DNA from: Vreelandella aquamarina
GTDB taxonomy: Bacteria > Pseudomonadota > Gammaproteobacteria > Pseudomonadales > Halomonadaceae
DNA length: 64,000 bases
Assembly: GCF_020075495.1 (NCBI RefSeq)
Contig: NZ_JABYQT010000004.1
Coordinates: 361,969 to 425,968 of the forward strand
Direction: 5' to 3'
Under the pieces are notes generated by a model that was given only the letters and a program-made list of their open reading frames with translations, was not told where the DNA came from and ran no database searches. Below, in pieces: positions 37,005 through 47,154 of this stretch (position 1 is its first letter; each line of letters opens with the position of its first letter). Made by a program: the position numbers and the translations under genes.

Positions 37005-39080
37005 ATGGCGCTCAGCACCGGACTGCAATTCACACTCACGCTACCCGGCGTTGACGATATCGCGGTCATCGATTTTACCCACCGCGAAGCGCTCTCCCAG
37101 CCCTTCGAGCTGGTGCTCAACCTGGCCAGCCGCGACGGCAGCTTGGACGCCGCGGAGCTGCTGGACCGCGAAGCCACGCTCACCATCTGGCAGGATGGTG
37201 AAGCGCTGCGCCAGGTGCACGGTATCGTCAGCGAGTTTGGCCGCGGCGACCGCGGCCACCGGCGCACCTTCTACTCCCTGGTGCTGCGCCCCGCGCTCTG
37301 GCGGCTTTCACTGCGCCACAACTCGCGTATCTTCCAGAAAGTCGACCCGCTGACCATCATCAATACCCTTCTCGATGAGCGCGGGATTACCGACGTGGCT
37401 TTTGCCGTTACCCGCGAACTGCCGGAGCGTGAGTACTGCGTGCAGTACCGCGAGACCGACCTGGCGTTTATCGAACGCCTGGCCGCCGAAGAGGGCTTGT
37501 TCTACTTCCATGAATTTGAAGAGAGCGCCCACCGGCTGGTATTTGCCGATGACCCTCAAGTATTGGCGAATTTGGGTGAGCGAACCTACCACAGCCGCGC
37601 TGGCGGCACCGCGCCCACGCGCCATGTTCGTAAACTCAGCCACACCGCCCGCGTGGCCGCGGCTACCGCCTCGCTGAAAGACTACAGCTTCAAGAACCCG
37701 GCCTACGCCCAGCTGCACGAACACCTGGGCCGCGACGTGGACGCCCACGGCCAGCAAACCGACTACGAACACTTCGATTACCCCGGCCGCTACAAGCAGG
37801 ACGCCTCGGGAGAGCCGTTCACTCGCATCCGCCTGGAGCAGCTGCGCCGCGACGCCATCACGGCGAGTGCCGAAAGCGACCTGCCGGAACTCGCCCCCGG
37901 CGTACGTTTCAGCTTGGCCGACCACGACACGCAAAGCCTCAACCGCGACTGGCAGGTGGTGGCCGTCCACCACACGGGCGAACAGCCTCAGGCGCTGGAA
38001 GAAGATGGCATGACGCACAGCGATGCCAGCGGCATGACGCGCTACGCCAACCAGGTCACGCTGATGCCCGGCGACGTCCCTTGGCGCGCCACGCCCAATC
38101 CCAAGCCCCGTGTAGACGGCCCCCAGGTCGCGTTCGTGGTCGGCCCGGAAGGCGAAGAAATTCACTGCGACGAGCACGGCCGGGTCAAGGTCCAGTTCCC
38201 CTGGGACCGCTACGCCGAACCTAACGAGACAGCCAGCTGCTGGGTGCGCGTGGCCCAGGGCTGGGCCGGTGGCGGTTACGGCAGCATTGCCATCCCGCGT
38301 ATTGGCCACGAAGTGATCGTTTCCTTTCTGGAAGGCGACCCGGACCAGCCGCTGGTCACCGGGCGCACGTATCATACCGTCAACCAGCCGCCCTACGCGC
38401 TGCCCGAGCACAAGACCCGCACGGTGCTACGCACCCAGAGCCACAAGGCCGAGGGCTTCAACGAACTGCGCTTCGAAGACGAGGCCGGGGAAGAGCAGAT
38501 CTGGCTCCACGCCCAGAAAGACCTGGAGCTTCTGACGCTCAACGACCGCACAGAAGAGATTCGCAACGACAGCTACCTCAAGGTGCACAACGACCGTATC
38601 AGCGAGATCGATGTTGATGACCACCACACGGTACACGGCAACCGGTTCGAGCACGCCGAAGGCCAGCAGCACCTGACCGTGCAAGGCACGCTGCATATCA
38701 ACGCCGGCCAGGCCTGGCTCAGCGAAAGCGGCCGAGAACTGCACATCAAGGCCGGGCACAAGGTGGTGCTGGAAGCCGGCAGCGAATTGACCCTCAACGC
38801 CGGCGGCAGCTTTCTCAAGCTGGACGGCGGCGGCATCACCATTTCAGGCCCCAACATCAAGGTGAACGCCGGCGGTAGCCCCGGCAACGGCACCGGCCAG
38901 GCCGCCGAAGGCCCGCTGCTGCCGGGGCATGCGATGGCGGAGGTGCATGAGGCCATACCGCCCACCTCCCTGCCCAAGCTCAAGGACTACCAGCTCAGCG
39001 ACGCGGCCATCATGCCGCTGTGCGGCAAGATCAATGACACCCAGTGCACCCGCGAGGATTGCCCATGTCTGGCTGGTTGA
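37005..39080 (+). CDS. vgrG: Type VI secretion tip protein VgrG
   Basis: The 691-residue trimeric spike protein sits on the Hcp tube and carries effectors. Gp27/gp44-like domains are seen in the N-terminal half (VIDFTHREALSQPFELVLNLAS, EYCVQYRETDLAFIERLAAEEGLFYF). They are followed by the OB-fold EIHCDEHGRVKVQFPWDR and the gp5-like needle RVAQGWAGGGYGSIAIPRIGHEVIVSFLEGDPDQP. The C-terminal extension ends with a CxxxxCPC-like cluster. The ATG at 37005 has GGAGGGGG upstream; an in-frame GTG 54 bases earlier is weaker. No other T6SS structural gene is near, so this is an orphan vgrG island. Its 3' end overlaps the DUF4123 adaptor gene by 16 bases. Confidence 0.95.
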   Translation: MALSTGLQFTLTLPGVDDIAVIDFTHREALSQPFELVLNLASRDGSLDAAELLDREATLTIWQDGEALRQVHGIVSEFGRGDRGHRRTFYSLVLRPALWRLSLRHNSRIFQKVDPLTIINTLLDERGITDVAFAVTRELPEREYCVQYRETDLAFIERLAAEEGLFYFHEFEESAHRLVFADDPQVLANLGERTYHSRAGGTAPTRHVRKLSHTARVAAATASLKDYSFKNPAYAQLHEHLGRDVDAHGQQTDYEHFDYPGRYKQDASGEPFTRIRLEQLRRDAITASAESDLPELAPGVRFSLADHDTQSLNRDWQVVAVHHTGEQPQALEEDGMTHSDASGMTRYANQVTLMPGDVPWRATPNPKPRVDGPQVAFVVGPEGEEIHCDEHGRVKVQFPWDRYAEPNETASCWVRVAQGWAGGGYGSIAIPRIGHEVIVSFLEGDPDQPLVTGRTYHTVNQPPYALPEHKTRTVLRTQSHKAEGFNELRFEDEAGEEQIWLHAQKDLELLTLNDRTEEIRNDSYLKVHNDRISEIDVDDHHTVHGNRFEHAEGQQHLTVQGTLHINAGQAWLSESGRELHIKAGHKVVLEAGSELTLNAGGSFLKLDGGGITISGPNIKVNAGGSPGNGTGQAAEGPLLPGHAMAEVHEAIPPTSLPKLKDYQLSDAAIMPLCGKINDTQCTREDCPCLAG

Positions 39081-39886
39081 ATGGCATCGCCGAGCGCTCT
39101 CAGATAATCGACAATCTCCCGGCATTAACAACGGGCAAGCACGGTTTTTTCGTGCTCGATCAACGGCGCTCGCCTGAACAGTGTAGATCGATACTGGGGC
39201 TCCCAGGCACGCCGGATTTTTTAACGCTGTTTGCGGGAACAGCGCTTTCACCTCTTTTAGAAGCAAGCCCTTGGCTAGTGCAGACAGACCAAGGGAGTGA
39301 GGCTTGGCACTACGCTGAAACGCTTTGCCAAAAACGTCTGGGATGGGCGTGTTTGCCCGCGTCAGGTCAAACCCTGCAAAGCTTGGCTGAACATTTGCGC
39401 CCCTTGTTCGTGTTGGCCGACCCGCATGGCGGAAAGTCGCTCATCAATCTACAGCAGCCCGCCGCATGGATGGCGCTACTCGCCAGTGCCCCGTCCAGCG
39501 TTTACGAACACTGGATGAGCCCGTTTCAGCTGGTAGCAACGCCCACGCCACAAGGCCAATGGCTTGTTTGGCAGGCTCAACCCGAAACGTCTAATGCGAG
39601 CGATGCAGTACATCTGACCAACAAGATGGAAGTAGCGTTGAAGGAAAGTCAGCAAGCCTGGTGGTTGAGCCGTATGACAAATAGACCATTTAGTGATGTA
39701 CAAGCCTCTTGGTTAATCAAAATGAAGATCTTGATGGCAGCCGGTATTACTCGTTCCGATCATTTAAAACGGCTATTGCCTGTTATAACAGATGAGCGCG
39801 AAATGTTTAGTACTCAAATAGAAGATGTGCTTAGTAAGCCGGTTCCATCACGTCAGAAGGTACAACAACTGGAGCATTTTGTATGA
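39065..39886 (+). CDS. DUF4123 T6SS effector adaptor (Tap/TEC type)
   Basis: The 273-residue cytoplasmic chaperone should load the following effector onto VgrG. The family pattern is HGFFVLDQ near the N-terminus, APLL-like ALSPLLEASPWLV, then PFVLADP-like LFVLADPHGG and a WLVW strand. The start ATG lies within the 3' end of vgrG, preceded by GAGG. The stop overlaps the effector start as ATGA, so vgrG, adaptor and effector are translationally coupled. The C-terminal 80 residues are more AT-rich than vgrG, which marks the boundary to the variable cargo. Confidence 0.85.
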   Translation: MSGWLNGIAERSQIIDNLPALTTGKHGFFVLDQRRSPEQCRSILGLPGTPDFLTLFAGTALSPLLEASPWLVQTDQGSEAWHYAETLCQKRLGWACLPASGQTLQSLAEHLRPLFVLADPHGGKSLINLQQPAAWMALLASAPSSVYEHWMSPFQLVATPTPQGQWLVWQAQPETSNASDAVHLTNKMEVALKESQQAWWLSRMTNRPFSDVQASWLIKMKILMAAGITRSDHLKRLLPVITDEREMFSTQIEDVLSKPVPSRQKVQQLEHFV

Positions 39887-42800
39887 GTGCCTCGCAATCT
39901 TCAGAACGCCGTCTGGACCCTGTGGTGGTCAATGTATTCGAGCCGCCAGCTTCAGAAGGCGAGAGTCCCGGCGAGAATGCCTCGCATGTGTGTGAAGAGA
40001 ATTGCTGGGCCGATATTATTTACATACCGGGAACGCGGACATTCTGGTTACTTACTGAAGAGGTTTCAGATGCGTTGATGGAAGCATCTGAAACCTTAAG
40101 GGAGTGGGCAAGCACAGAGGATAAGAAGACCCGCCTTGACCTTCTGACGAATGAAGCTGGTTTAATGGAATGCCTGCTGCCTAGCAGAGCCGAAAGTTTC
40201 TTAAACGAGTCCGAACGCCAGCGATATATCGAAAATTTCAATCGACTGGTTGCGCTAACGTCAGAAGACTTATCGTCAGTACAACAGCGAATCGCTCATG
40301 AGCGCGGTCTAAGTGATGTGCTCTGGGATATGAGTACGCTGGGCTTGTTGGATCACGTTGCTCGTTTCTTTTCGAATAGTGAAATCACTGACATTGAAAG
40401 CCAGCTTCGTGAGTTGTACCTGCAAGGAGTCGCGCGGGCAGAGGAGCAAGGTTATTCACTTGAAGGCGAGGCGTATTACGGCCCTTGGGAGGAGGAAATC
40501 GCCCAAGCCTTGGAGGCGTATCGTGTATGCCGTCAGCAGGCTCAGCGTCAGTACCATTTCAATCCGGGCAGCCAAGGGTCTGCTACTCCTTTTTCACTTC
40601 AGGAGGTCTTGGCAGAGTATCAGCGTTTTATTCAGCTATGTGAATCCAATCCGCCCGTCGAGGCCGCGCAGGCTTGCCAATTGGTAGGTTATGTACAGCA
40701 GCTGAGCGAACAGCAAACAGAAAAGTATCACGATTATCTCGAAAGCGTTTTAAAACTCGCTGCACTTGGCATTGCCACGCCAGAGCTTGCACTCTCCAGT
40801 GCCTCCGGTGGAGGTTCACATGTAAAGGATGGCATAAACGGCTTCGATACCTATTGCCGCTTATTGAGAGAAAGCGCTGAGCTCAATGAGTCGGTAGAGC
40901 AAAAACTGCGCGAATGGGAGTCCGGAACGGCAGGTCGTGCCCAACTGCCTGTTTTTCTCTTCGAACAAGAGCGCCAGCAGTACGCAAGACTTCATGATCA
41001 GTTGGATGAGCTGTTTGAAGCGGCCAGTGGAGCGGTCAAGCAGATGGAGCCGGGGCGGGTCCTGATATGGAATACGAACCTGAACGACGACCGACATTCG
41101 CTGGGTTACGAAAAACGTAAAATCGAGCGGCTTGTACGCCGAGAATTTCCGCTTCGCGAGTTCAGCTCGCCGCTGGGAGAAAAATCTCTAAGCCATATCA
41201 GTTTATGGCAACTGGCGCCTCTGATGTCAGAAAACGAACGCGAACGTTTGAATCAGTCGCTCAGCGCTGATGGCGTACTGCCCGCCACCTTATGGGAGGC
41301 GCCTGAAACGGCGTTGACTCAGTGGTTGGCTTCGCGTGGCTGCGAGAGCATCGAGCACCAGCTCAGTTGGCACGAAGATATATTGGGTTTTTTCCAGCCA
41401 GACGATCTCTTCTCCTATTTGGAACGCCACCATTACGAGGTGGAGTCACTCACGGGTGATAACAAAACCCGCTGGGGAGAAGCTCTCCAGAAGATACTCT
41501 TTACCGGCCCTGGTCGTGATTCATTGAGGCTTTTTGATGCCAGTGCACAAGCACAAATGCTGCGACTGGTCGGGATGACGCAGTTTGACCTTAACGAAGA
41601 GCGGACAGAAGATGAGCGTGATGCCCCTTGGAATGCCGAGGCGCAGTCCGGCAGTCTGACGTTTTTTGATGGTGAGCTGACGTTCGAGAAAAAATTAGAA
41701 GCCAGCGTCACGCGCAATGACCAACTGGAGCTTGAACGAGATACGGTCGGTGAGTGGTCCTTGGATGACAAGGATAAGACCGCTGCAAAGCTCTCTTACG
41801 GGTGGGAAGGCAAAGGCAAGATTAGCTTGGCACGGGGCGAACTCCCTCTGGGGCGATTGGTGCTACCTCAAAAATCTCAGGCATTGCCGGTCAGTATCGA
41901 ACTGGCTGAACGTAATGAAATGCGCAACCTAGGGCGCTATACCGTTGTGCTCGATGCGGTGGCCAAAGGGTTTGCCGGAGCAAGCGCGGTACTTTCAAGC
42001 GAGTTGGGCTTTGATTTCGATAAAGATGGGTTAAGCATCACCGGGGTCGATTGGGCCAAGCGCGAAGCTCAAGGTGCAGAGTTCGATGCATTTGCGGGCG
42101 CTAAGCTCGGCATCGAGACACGCTGCGCCTTGCACTGGGAACCACCGGAAAATCTTCAGCGCTTGCTGCCAACACGCGCCGCGTTATCAGACCTTACCAT
42201 GCAGGGGGCGAGCCGGTCACTCACGGGATGGCGAAGCCTCGGCAATGCCAAGTTGGGCGGCGAGGTATCCATCGGTATAGGGGCAAAGGCCGGTTTTCTT
42301 TTACGTATGCAGGGCGGTAAGTTCACACTCGTCATGAGTGCTCGGTTGGTCGTGGGCAAAGGCGTTGGCGGGTCACTGGCCATCGACCTGGACGTAGACA
42401 GCCTCGATTTGTGGCTCACCATGCTCCACCGCGCCATGGTGGATAATAATTACGTTCAGCCCGAGTGGGTCGATGAAGAAGCCTACGAAACCCTTGGCTT
42501 TCTCGGCTATCTCGCTGCCACGACATTGCTGAACGTAGGGCTTCTCGCCGCACGCGGCAAGGCCGGTATCGAGCAGATCTACCGTGCCATGACGGGTGGG
42601 CAGAATGCGGGGCCGATTGCTTATGTTATTACCAACGATCCACGGCAAGATCAAATGCGTGGCTGGGTTCAGCAACTAACGCCCGAGGCGCTGGGGGCTT
42701 TGTTACATCTGCTAATCAGCGAACCAAGAGCGTTCGAAATTGAAACCCCCGGCAGAGGTAGAAGCCTCGGTAGTAAAGATTCATTCAATTCCGAAGAGGC

Positions 42801-43128
42801 ATTGGACTTTCAGCAAATCGCCATTGCCAACTGTCTGGGGTGGATCGTGGAGGGCGTAACGACGGGCGTTTACGGCACGCTATGTCGTTTTAGTCAGGAA
42901 GATCCCACTCCTTCGCAGTACCTATTTGCCAAGGCGCTCATTCGGATGAGCGAGGATGGCCAGCCATGGCACGATGACTCAAGGCATGCTTACGAACGCC
43001 GTAAACGTGATTTGGAAGGTTTTATGGAACGGACTTCAGACACAGGCGATGAAGACGTTAGATTTGCTAAACAAGAATACCGCCGCTATGCCGCAGGCTT
43101 AGCCACCGAAGTATGCGCTACTCAGTAA
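39883..43128 (+). CDS. Putative large T6SS effector (system A)
   Basis: I do not recognise a named family in this 1081-residue protein. Position decides the call: it overlaps a DUF4123 adaptor gene downstream of vgrG and precedes secreted Sel1-repeat proteins of the immunity type. The N-terminal half is mostly helical and charged. Residues about 600-820 are beta-rich with many Gly (GDGELTF-like strands, GFAGASAVLSSELGFDF, VGKGVGGSLAIDLDVDS). A hydrophobic helix, YLAATTLLNVGLLAARGKAG, lies near residue 880. From about residue 930 (LTPEALGALLHLL) to the end is a segment related to a toxin tail at 56840. No catalytic motif such as GxSxG or NlpC/P60 is seen, so a membrane-disrupting or unknown activity is open. 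Confidence 0.6.
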   Translation: MSASQSSERRLDPVVVNVFEPPASEGESPGENASHVCEENCWADIIYIPGTRTFWLLTEEVSDALMEASETLREWASTEDKKTRLDLLTNEAGLMECLLPSRAESFLNESERQRYIENFNRLVALTSEDLSSVQQRIAHERGLSDVLWDMSTLGLLDHVARFFSNSEITDIESQLRELYLQGVARAEEQGYSLEGEAYYGPWEEEIAQALEAYRVCRQQAQRQYHFNPGSQGSATPFSLQEVLAEYQRFIQLCESNPPVEAAQACQLVGYVQQLSEQQTEKYHDYLESVLKLAALGIATPELALSSASGGGSHVKDGINGFDTYCRLLRESAELNESVEQKLREWESGTAGRAQLPVFLFEQERQQYARLHDQLDELFEAASGAVKQMEPGRVLIWNTNLNDDRHSLGYEKRKIERLVRREFPLREFSSPLGEKSLSHISLWQLAPLMSENERERLNQSLSADGVLPATLWEAPETALTQWLASRGCESIEHQLSWHEDILGFFQPDDLFSYLERHHYEVESLTGDNKTRWGEALQKILFTGPGRDSLRLFDASAQAQMLRLVGMTQFDLNEERTEDERDAPWNAEAQSGSLTFFDGELTFEKKLEASVTRNDQLELERDTVGEWSLDDKDKTAAKLSYGWEGKGKISLARGELPLGRLVLPQKSQALPVSIELAERNEMRNLGRYTVVLDAVAKGFAGASAVLSSELGFDFDKDGLSITGVDWAKREAQGAEFDAFAGAKLGIETRCALHWEPPENLQRLLPTRAALSDLTMQGASRSLTGWRSLGNAKLGGEVSIGIGAKAGFLLRMQGGKFTLVMSARLVVGKGVGGSLAIDLDVDSLDLWLTMLHRAMVDNNYVQPEWVDEEAYETLGFLGYLAATTLLNVGLLAARGKAGIEQIYRAMTGGQNAGPIAYVITNDPRQDQMRGWVQQLTPEALGALLHLLISEPRAFEIETPGRGRSLGSKDSFNSEEALDFQQIAIANCLGWIVEGVTTGVYGTLCRFSQEDPTPSQYLFAKALIRMSEDGQPWHDDSRHAYERRKRDLEGFMERTSDTGDEDVRFAKQEYRRYAAGLATEVCATQ

Positions 43129-43152
43129 AGTAACCGATCAAGGAATCACGTC

Positions 43153-44148
43153 ATGCGATCAACCCTTTTAGCTGTACTGACTAGCTTACTTTTAATCCCT
43201 GCCACACTACCGTCTGCTTGGGCACTAGATGACGAAGCGCAAGGTGCCAAAGAGGAAGGAATGCGGTTATGGGGTATTCATCAGTGGGAAAGGATGCAGC
43301 CGCCACTTGAAATTGCCGCCGAAAGTGGCGATGCGGAAGCGATGTATTATTTGGGCGAAGCGAATCGACTGCTTAGCCGAGGTCTTTCACAGGCCGCACT
43401 GGACTGGTATTACCAGGCCGCCCAGCATGGCGAGCCCTACGCCATGCTGCGCCTGTTCGATGGCGGCGCCTGCGAGCTGGGCGACGTTTGCCCGGAGAAC
43501 GGCGATGACTGGCCGCAGGCGGCACTCGAACTCACGCTGCCCCAGGCGGAAGCCGGCGACCCGGAAGCCATGGCGGCACTTTATTACATTTATTACTACG
43601 TGGAAGATCCTGATGAAGAAGAAGCGCTTACGTGGTTGAAGCGTGCGGCCGAGGCGGGCAATGCCTGGGCCATGTACTCGCTGGGCAAGCGTGCACGCAA
43701 TGATGAGAATGCCTACAGTAGCGATACAGAGCGCTTGGAGGCTGCGGAGGTATGGTTCCGCCGGGCAGCCGAGGCAGGGTATGCTCCAGGGATGAATGAT
43801 TTGGCCGTGGTTTTGAGCTATTTGGGGCGATATGAAGAAGCTTGGGAGTGGATGCTTCAGGCCTCGGAGGCAGGCCATATTAATGGTAGGCAATGGGTAG
43901 CATCTTGCTATATCGAACCTGAAGCACAAGGGCGTGAAATGTGTCAGGTAGAAAAACAGCCTGCGAAAGGTTGGGCAATCATGCTCGCTAGAAATGAGGA
44001 GGTACCGGGTACTTCTTCAGAGCGAGCGCTACGGGTGTATCACGATAACCTTACGCCCGAACAACGCGCCGAAGGCGAGCGCATGAAAGATGAATGGCTG
44101 GGCCTGGAACCGCCGCTCTCCTATTTTCCCGAGAAGTTTGGCCCCTGA
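43153..44148 (+). CDS. Secreted Sel1-repeat protein, candidate A immunity 1
   Basis: The 331-residue protein has a signal peptide ending SAWALDDE, followed by Sel1-like (TPR-related) repeats: GDAEAMYYLGEANR, GDPEAMAALYYIYYYV, GNAWAMYSLGKRARN, GYAPGMNDLAVVLS and GHINGRQWVASCYI. The tail WLGLEPPLSYFPEKFGP is shared by all copies in this array. It lies 24 bases after the effector and is the first of six tandem paralogues. Sel1-repeat periplasmic proteins serve as immunity factors of some T6SS lipases, such as PldB of Pseudomonas. Its TGA overlaps the start of the next copy. Confidence 0.78.
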   Translation: MRSTLLAVLTSLLLIPATLPSAWALDDEAQGAKEEGMRLWGIHQWERMQPPLEIAAESGDAEAMYYLGEANRLLSRGLSQAALDWYYQAAQHGEPYAMLRLFDGGACELGDVCPENGDDWPQAALELTLPQAEAGDPEAMAALYYIYYYVEDPDEEEALTWLKRAAEAGNAWAMYSLGKRARNDENAYSSDTERLEAAEVWFRRAAEAGYAPGMNDLAVVLSYLGRYEEAWEWMLQASEAGHINGRQWVASCYIEPEAQGREMCQVEKQPAKGWAIMLARNEEVPGTSSERALRVYHDNLTPEQRAEGERMKDEWLGLEPPLSYFPEKFGP

Positions 44149-45134
44149 TGATGTTACTCCCTCGCGCCGGTCTTCTGGCAACCCTGGCCAGCGTGCTCTT
44201 AACGCCATTAACGCTACCATCAGCTTGGGCGCTGCACGAGGGAGTGCAAGCCGCCAAAGAGGAGGGGATGCGCCTTTACGGTATTAGAAAGGCAAATTCG
44301 GCCATACCATTTCTTGAGCAAGCGGCTGAAGCAGGTGATGTAGAAGCAATGTACTATCTGGGCGAAGCTAATCGCCGATTAGTGATGGGAAACATGAATC
44401 AAGCTGCGCTGGATTGGTACTACCTAGCTGCTCAGCAAGGAGAACCGTATGCCATGCTGCGTTTACATTCTAGTCAAGCCTGTCAATTCGGTGATATGTG
44501 TCCGGAAAATAGTAATGACTGGCTAGGGACTGCCTTAGCGGCCACATTGCCAAAAGCCGAGGCAGGGGATGCGGCTGCGATGTTCGCGCTTTATTCGATT
44601 TATGCAAGTTTGGAAGACGAGGAGGCATCTGGTGAATGGCTTTTGGAAGCTGCTGAAGCCGGGAATGTAGAAGCCCAAACTTGGTTGGGGCGGAAAATAA
44701 GAAGCGGAGCGAGCGATATTGAGGCCCAAGAAGCAGCGGCAAAGTGGTTTCGTCGGGCGGCGGAAGAAGGTTATGCGCCTTCAATGAGTTATCTTGCTGC
44801 TACATTAAACAGTTTAGGGGACTCCCTAGAAGCTTGGGAGTGGATGGTTAAAGCCTCTGAAGCAGGCAATATAAGCGGACGGCAATGGCTCGCGTCCTGC
44901 TATATCGATCCTACCGAAAGTGAATTATGCCATGTTGAACAAGAGCCAGCCAAAGGATGGGCTATCTTTCTTGCTATTCAAGAAGAAGTGTCAGGCACAA
45001 CCTCAGAGCGAGCGCTTCGGGTGTATCACGATAGCCTTACCCCCGAACAACGCGTCGAAGGCGAGCGCATGAAAGATGACTGGCTGGGCCTGGAGCCGTC
45101 GCTCTCCTATTTCCCCGAGAAGTTTGGCCCCTGA
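44148..45134 (+). CDS. Secreted Sel1-repeat protein, candidate A immunity 2
   Basis: A 328-residue paralogue starting MMLLPRAGLLATLA with a signal peptide ending SAWALHE. The ATG shares its A with the TGA of copy 1, so translation is coupled. It is the most diverged member of the front array: the conserved block after the second repeat reads SQACQFGDMCPENSNDWLG instead of the usual GGACELGDVCPENGDDWPQ, and AALYYIYYYVED is replaced by FALYSIYASLED. The conserved tail LGLEPSLSYFPEKFGP remains. Confidence 0.78.
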   Translation: MMLLPRAGLLATLASVLLTPLTLPSAWALHEGVQAAKEEGMRLYGIRKANSAIPFLEQAAEAGDVEAMYYLGEANRRLVMGNMNQAALDWYYLAAQQGEPYAMLRLHSSQACQFGDMCPENSNDWLGTALAATLPKAEAGDAAAMFALYSIYASLEDEEASGEWLLEAAEAGNVEAQTWLGRKIRSGASDIEAQEAAAKWFRRAAEEGYAPSMSYLAATLNSLGDSLEAWEWMVKASEAGNISGRQWLASCYIDPTESELCHVEQEPAKGWAIFLAIQEEVSGTTSERALRVYHDSLTPEQRVEGERMKDDWLGLEPSLSYFPEKFGP

Positions 45135-46141
45135 TGATGTTACTCCCTCGCACCGGTCTTCTGGCAACCCTGGCCAGCTTGCTCTTAACGCCGTTACCAG
45201 CCTGGGCGTTGGATGAGGAAGCACAAGCCGCCAAAGATGAGGGGATGCGGCTTTATGGTATCAGTAGGCCGCAATCAGCTATTCCATATTTAGAACAAGC
45301 AGCCGCACAGGGTGATGCAGAGGCGATGTACTACTTGGGTGAAGCCAACCGCCGCTTGGTAATGGGCAATATGAACCAGGCCGCACTGGATTGGTACTAC
45401 CAGGCCGCTCAGCACGGAGATCCTTACTCTATGCTGCGCCTCTTCGATGGCGGCGCCTGCAAACTGGGCGACGTTTGCCCGGAAAACGGCGATGACTGGC
45501 CGCAGGAGGCACTCGAACTCACGCTGCCCCAAGCGGAAGCCGGCGACCCGGAGGCCATGGCGGCACTTTATTACATTTATTACTACGTGGAAGACTTTGA
45601 CGAAGAAGAGGCGCTCAAGTGGCTGCATCGCGCAGCCGAGGCAGGTAATGCTTGGGCCATGAACACGCTGGGCAAACACGCACGTGATGATGAGGATGCT
45701 TATGAAAGTGAAACTGCGCAGCTTGAAGCGGCGGAGGTATGGTTTCGCAGAGCAGCTGAACTCGGATATGCGCCATCCATGAACAATCTATCAGCAATTT
45801 TAAGTAATTTAGGACGTAATGATGAAGCTTGGGAATGGATGACAGAGGCTTCTGAAGCAGGTCACATAAATGGTAGGCGCTGGAGAGCTTCATGCCATAT
45901 CGTACCTGAAGAAGAAGGACGCGATTTATGTGAATCAGCGCCAGCACCGAATCCTGCTATCGGCTGGGCAATTATGTTGGCTATTGATGAAGAAATTCCA
46001 AGGGCCTATTCCAACGATAGTCTTGAATATTACAAAGAAATGCTCACAACCGAACAACGCGCCGAAGGTGAGCGCATGAAAGACGAGTGGCTGGGCCTGG
46101 AGCCACCGCTCTCCTATTTTCCCGAGAAATTTGGCCCCTGA
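45134..46141 (+). CDS. Secreted Sel1-repeat protein, candidate A immunity 3
   Basis: A 335-residue paralogue with leader MMLLPRTGLLATLASLLL ending LPAWALDEE. Its start overlaps the stop of copy 2 (TGATG). The central block is near-identical to copies 1, 4 and 5, while residues about 225-310 (repeats before the tail) differ, with ESAPAPNPAIGWAIML and RAYSNDSLEYYKEML in place of the copy 1 text. This divergence in the C-terminal third could change toxin specificity. Confidence 0.78.
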   Translation: MMLLPRTGLLATLASLLLTPLPAWALDEEAQAAKDEGMRLYGISRPQSAIPYLEQAAAQGDAEAMYYLGEANRRLVMGNMNQAALDWYYQAAQHGDPYSMLRLFDGGACKLGDVCPENGDDWPQEALELTLPQAEAGDPEAMAALYYIYYYVEDFDEEEALKWLHRAAEAGNAWAMNTLGKHARDDEDAYESETAQLEAAEVWFRRAAELGYAPSMNNLSAILSNLGRNDEAWEWMTEASEAGHINGRRWRASCHIVPEEEGRDLCESAPAPNPAIGWAIMLAIDEEIPRAYSNDSLEYYKEMLTTEQRAEGERMKDEWLGLEPPLSYFPEKFGP

Positions 46142-47154
46142 TGATGTTACTCCCTCGCACCGTTCTTCTGGCAACTCTGGCCAGCGTGCTCTTAACGCCA
46201 TTAACGCTACCATCAGCCTGGGCGTTGGATGAGGAAGCACAAGCCGCCAAAGAAGAGGGTATGAGGCTTTACAACGCACACCAACGTTCAAAGAGCCCAC
46301 CCTATTTGGAAATAGCCGCAGAAGCGGGTGATGCGGAGGCGATGTATTACCTAGGAGAAGTTGATCGCTTGCGTCATATGGGGCTAACCCAAGCCGCGCT
46401 GGACTGGTATCACCAAGCCGCCCAGCACGGCGAGCCCTACGCCATGCTGCGCCTGTTCGATGGCGGCGCCTGCGAGCTGGGCGACGTTTGCCCGGAAAAC
46501 GGCGATGACTGGCCGCAGGAGGCGCTCGAACTCACGCTACCCCAAGCGGAAGCTGGCGACCCGGAAGCCATGGCCGCACTTTATTACATTTATTACTACG
46601 TGGAAGACCCTGACGAAGAAGAAGCGCTTGCGTGGTTGAATCGCGCAGCCGAGGCGGGCGATGCCTGGGCCATGAACACGCTGGGCAAACGCGCGCGTGA
46701 TGATGAGGATGCTTATGAAAGTGAAACTGCGCAGCTTGAAGCGGCGGAGGTATGGTTTCGCAGAGCAGCCGAAGCGGAGTATGCGCCAGGAATGAATAAC
46801 CTGGCAGTGGTTTTAGGGCGTTTAGATAGGCATGAAGAATCCTGGGAGTGGATAACAAGGGCATCTGAAGCTGGACATATTAATGGCCGTGGCTGGTTGG
46901 GCGCCTGTAATATTGAACCTGAAGGAGAGGGAATGAACTTGTGTCATTCAGCGCCAGCACCAGAACCGGCTAAAGGCTGGGCAATTTTAAGCGCCATCAA
47001 CGAGGAAGTACCTGGAACCTCTTCTGAACGACAACTGAGAGTTTTCGGAGAAAGCGTTACCCCCGAACAACGCGCCGAAGGCAAGCGCATGAAAGAAGAG
47101 TGGCTGGGTCTGGAACCGCCGCTCTCCTATTTTCCCGAGAAATTTGGTCCCTGA
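46141..47154 (+). CDS. Secreted Sel1-repeat protein, candidate A immunity 4
   Basis: A 337-residue paralogue with a TGATG overlap to copy 3 and leader MMLLPRTVLLATLASVLL ending SAWALDEE. The first repeat region (NAHQRSKSPPYLEIAAEAGD) resembles copy 1 rather than its neighbours, and the segment EDAYESETAQLEAAEVWFRRAAE matches copy 3. This mosaic suggests recombination between copies. The tail is conserved. Confidence 0.78.
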   Translation: MMLLPRTVLLATLASVLLTPLTLPSAWALDEEAQAAKEEGMRLYNAHQRSKSPPYLEIAAEAGDAEAMYYLGEVDRLRHMGLTQAALDWYHQAAQHGEPYAMLRLFDGGACELGDVCPENGDDWPQEALELTLPQAEAGDPEAMAALYYIYYYVEDPDEEEALAWLNRAAEAGDAWAMNTLGKRARDDEDAYESETAQLEAAEVWFRRAAEAEYAPGMNNLAVVLGRLDRHEESWEWITRASEAGHINGRGWLGACNIEPEGEGMNLCHSAPAPEPAKGWAILSAINEEVPGTSSERQLRVFGESVTPEQRAEGKRMKEEWLGLEPPLSYFPEKFGP

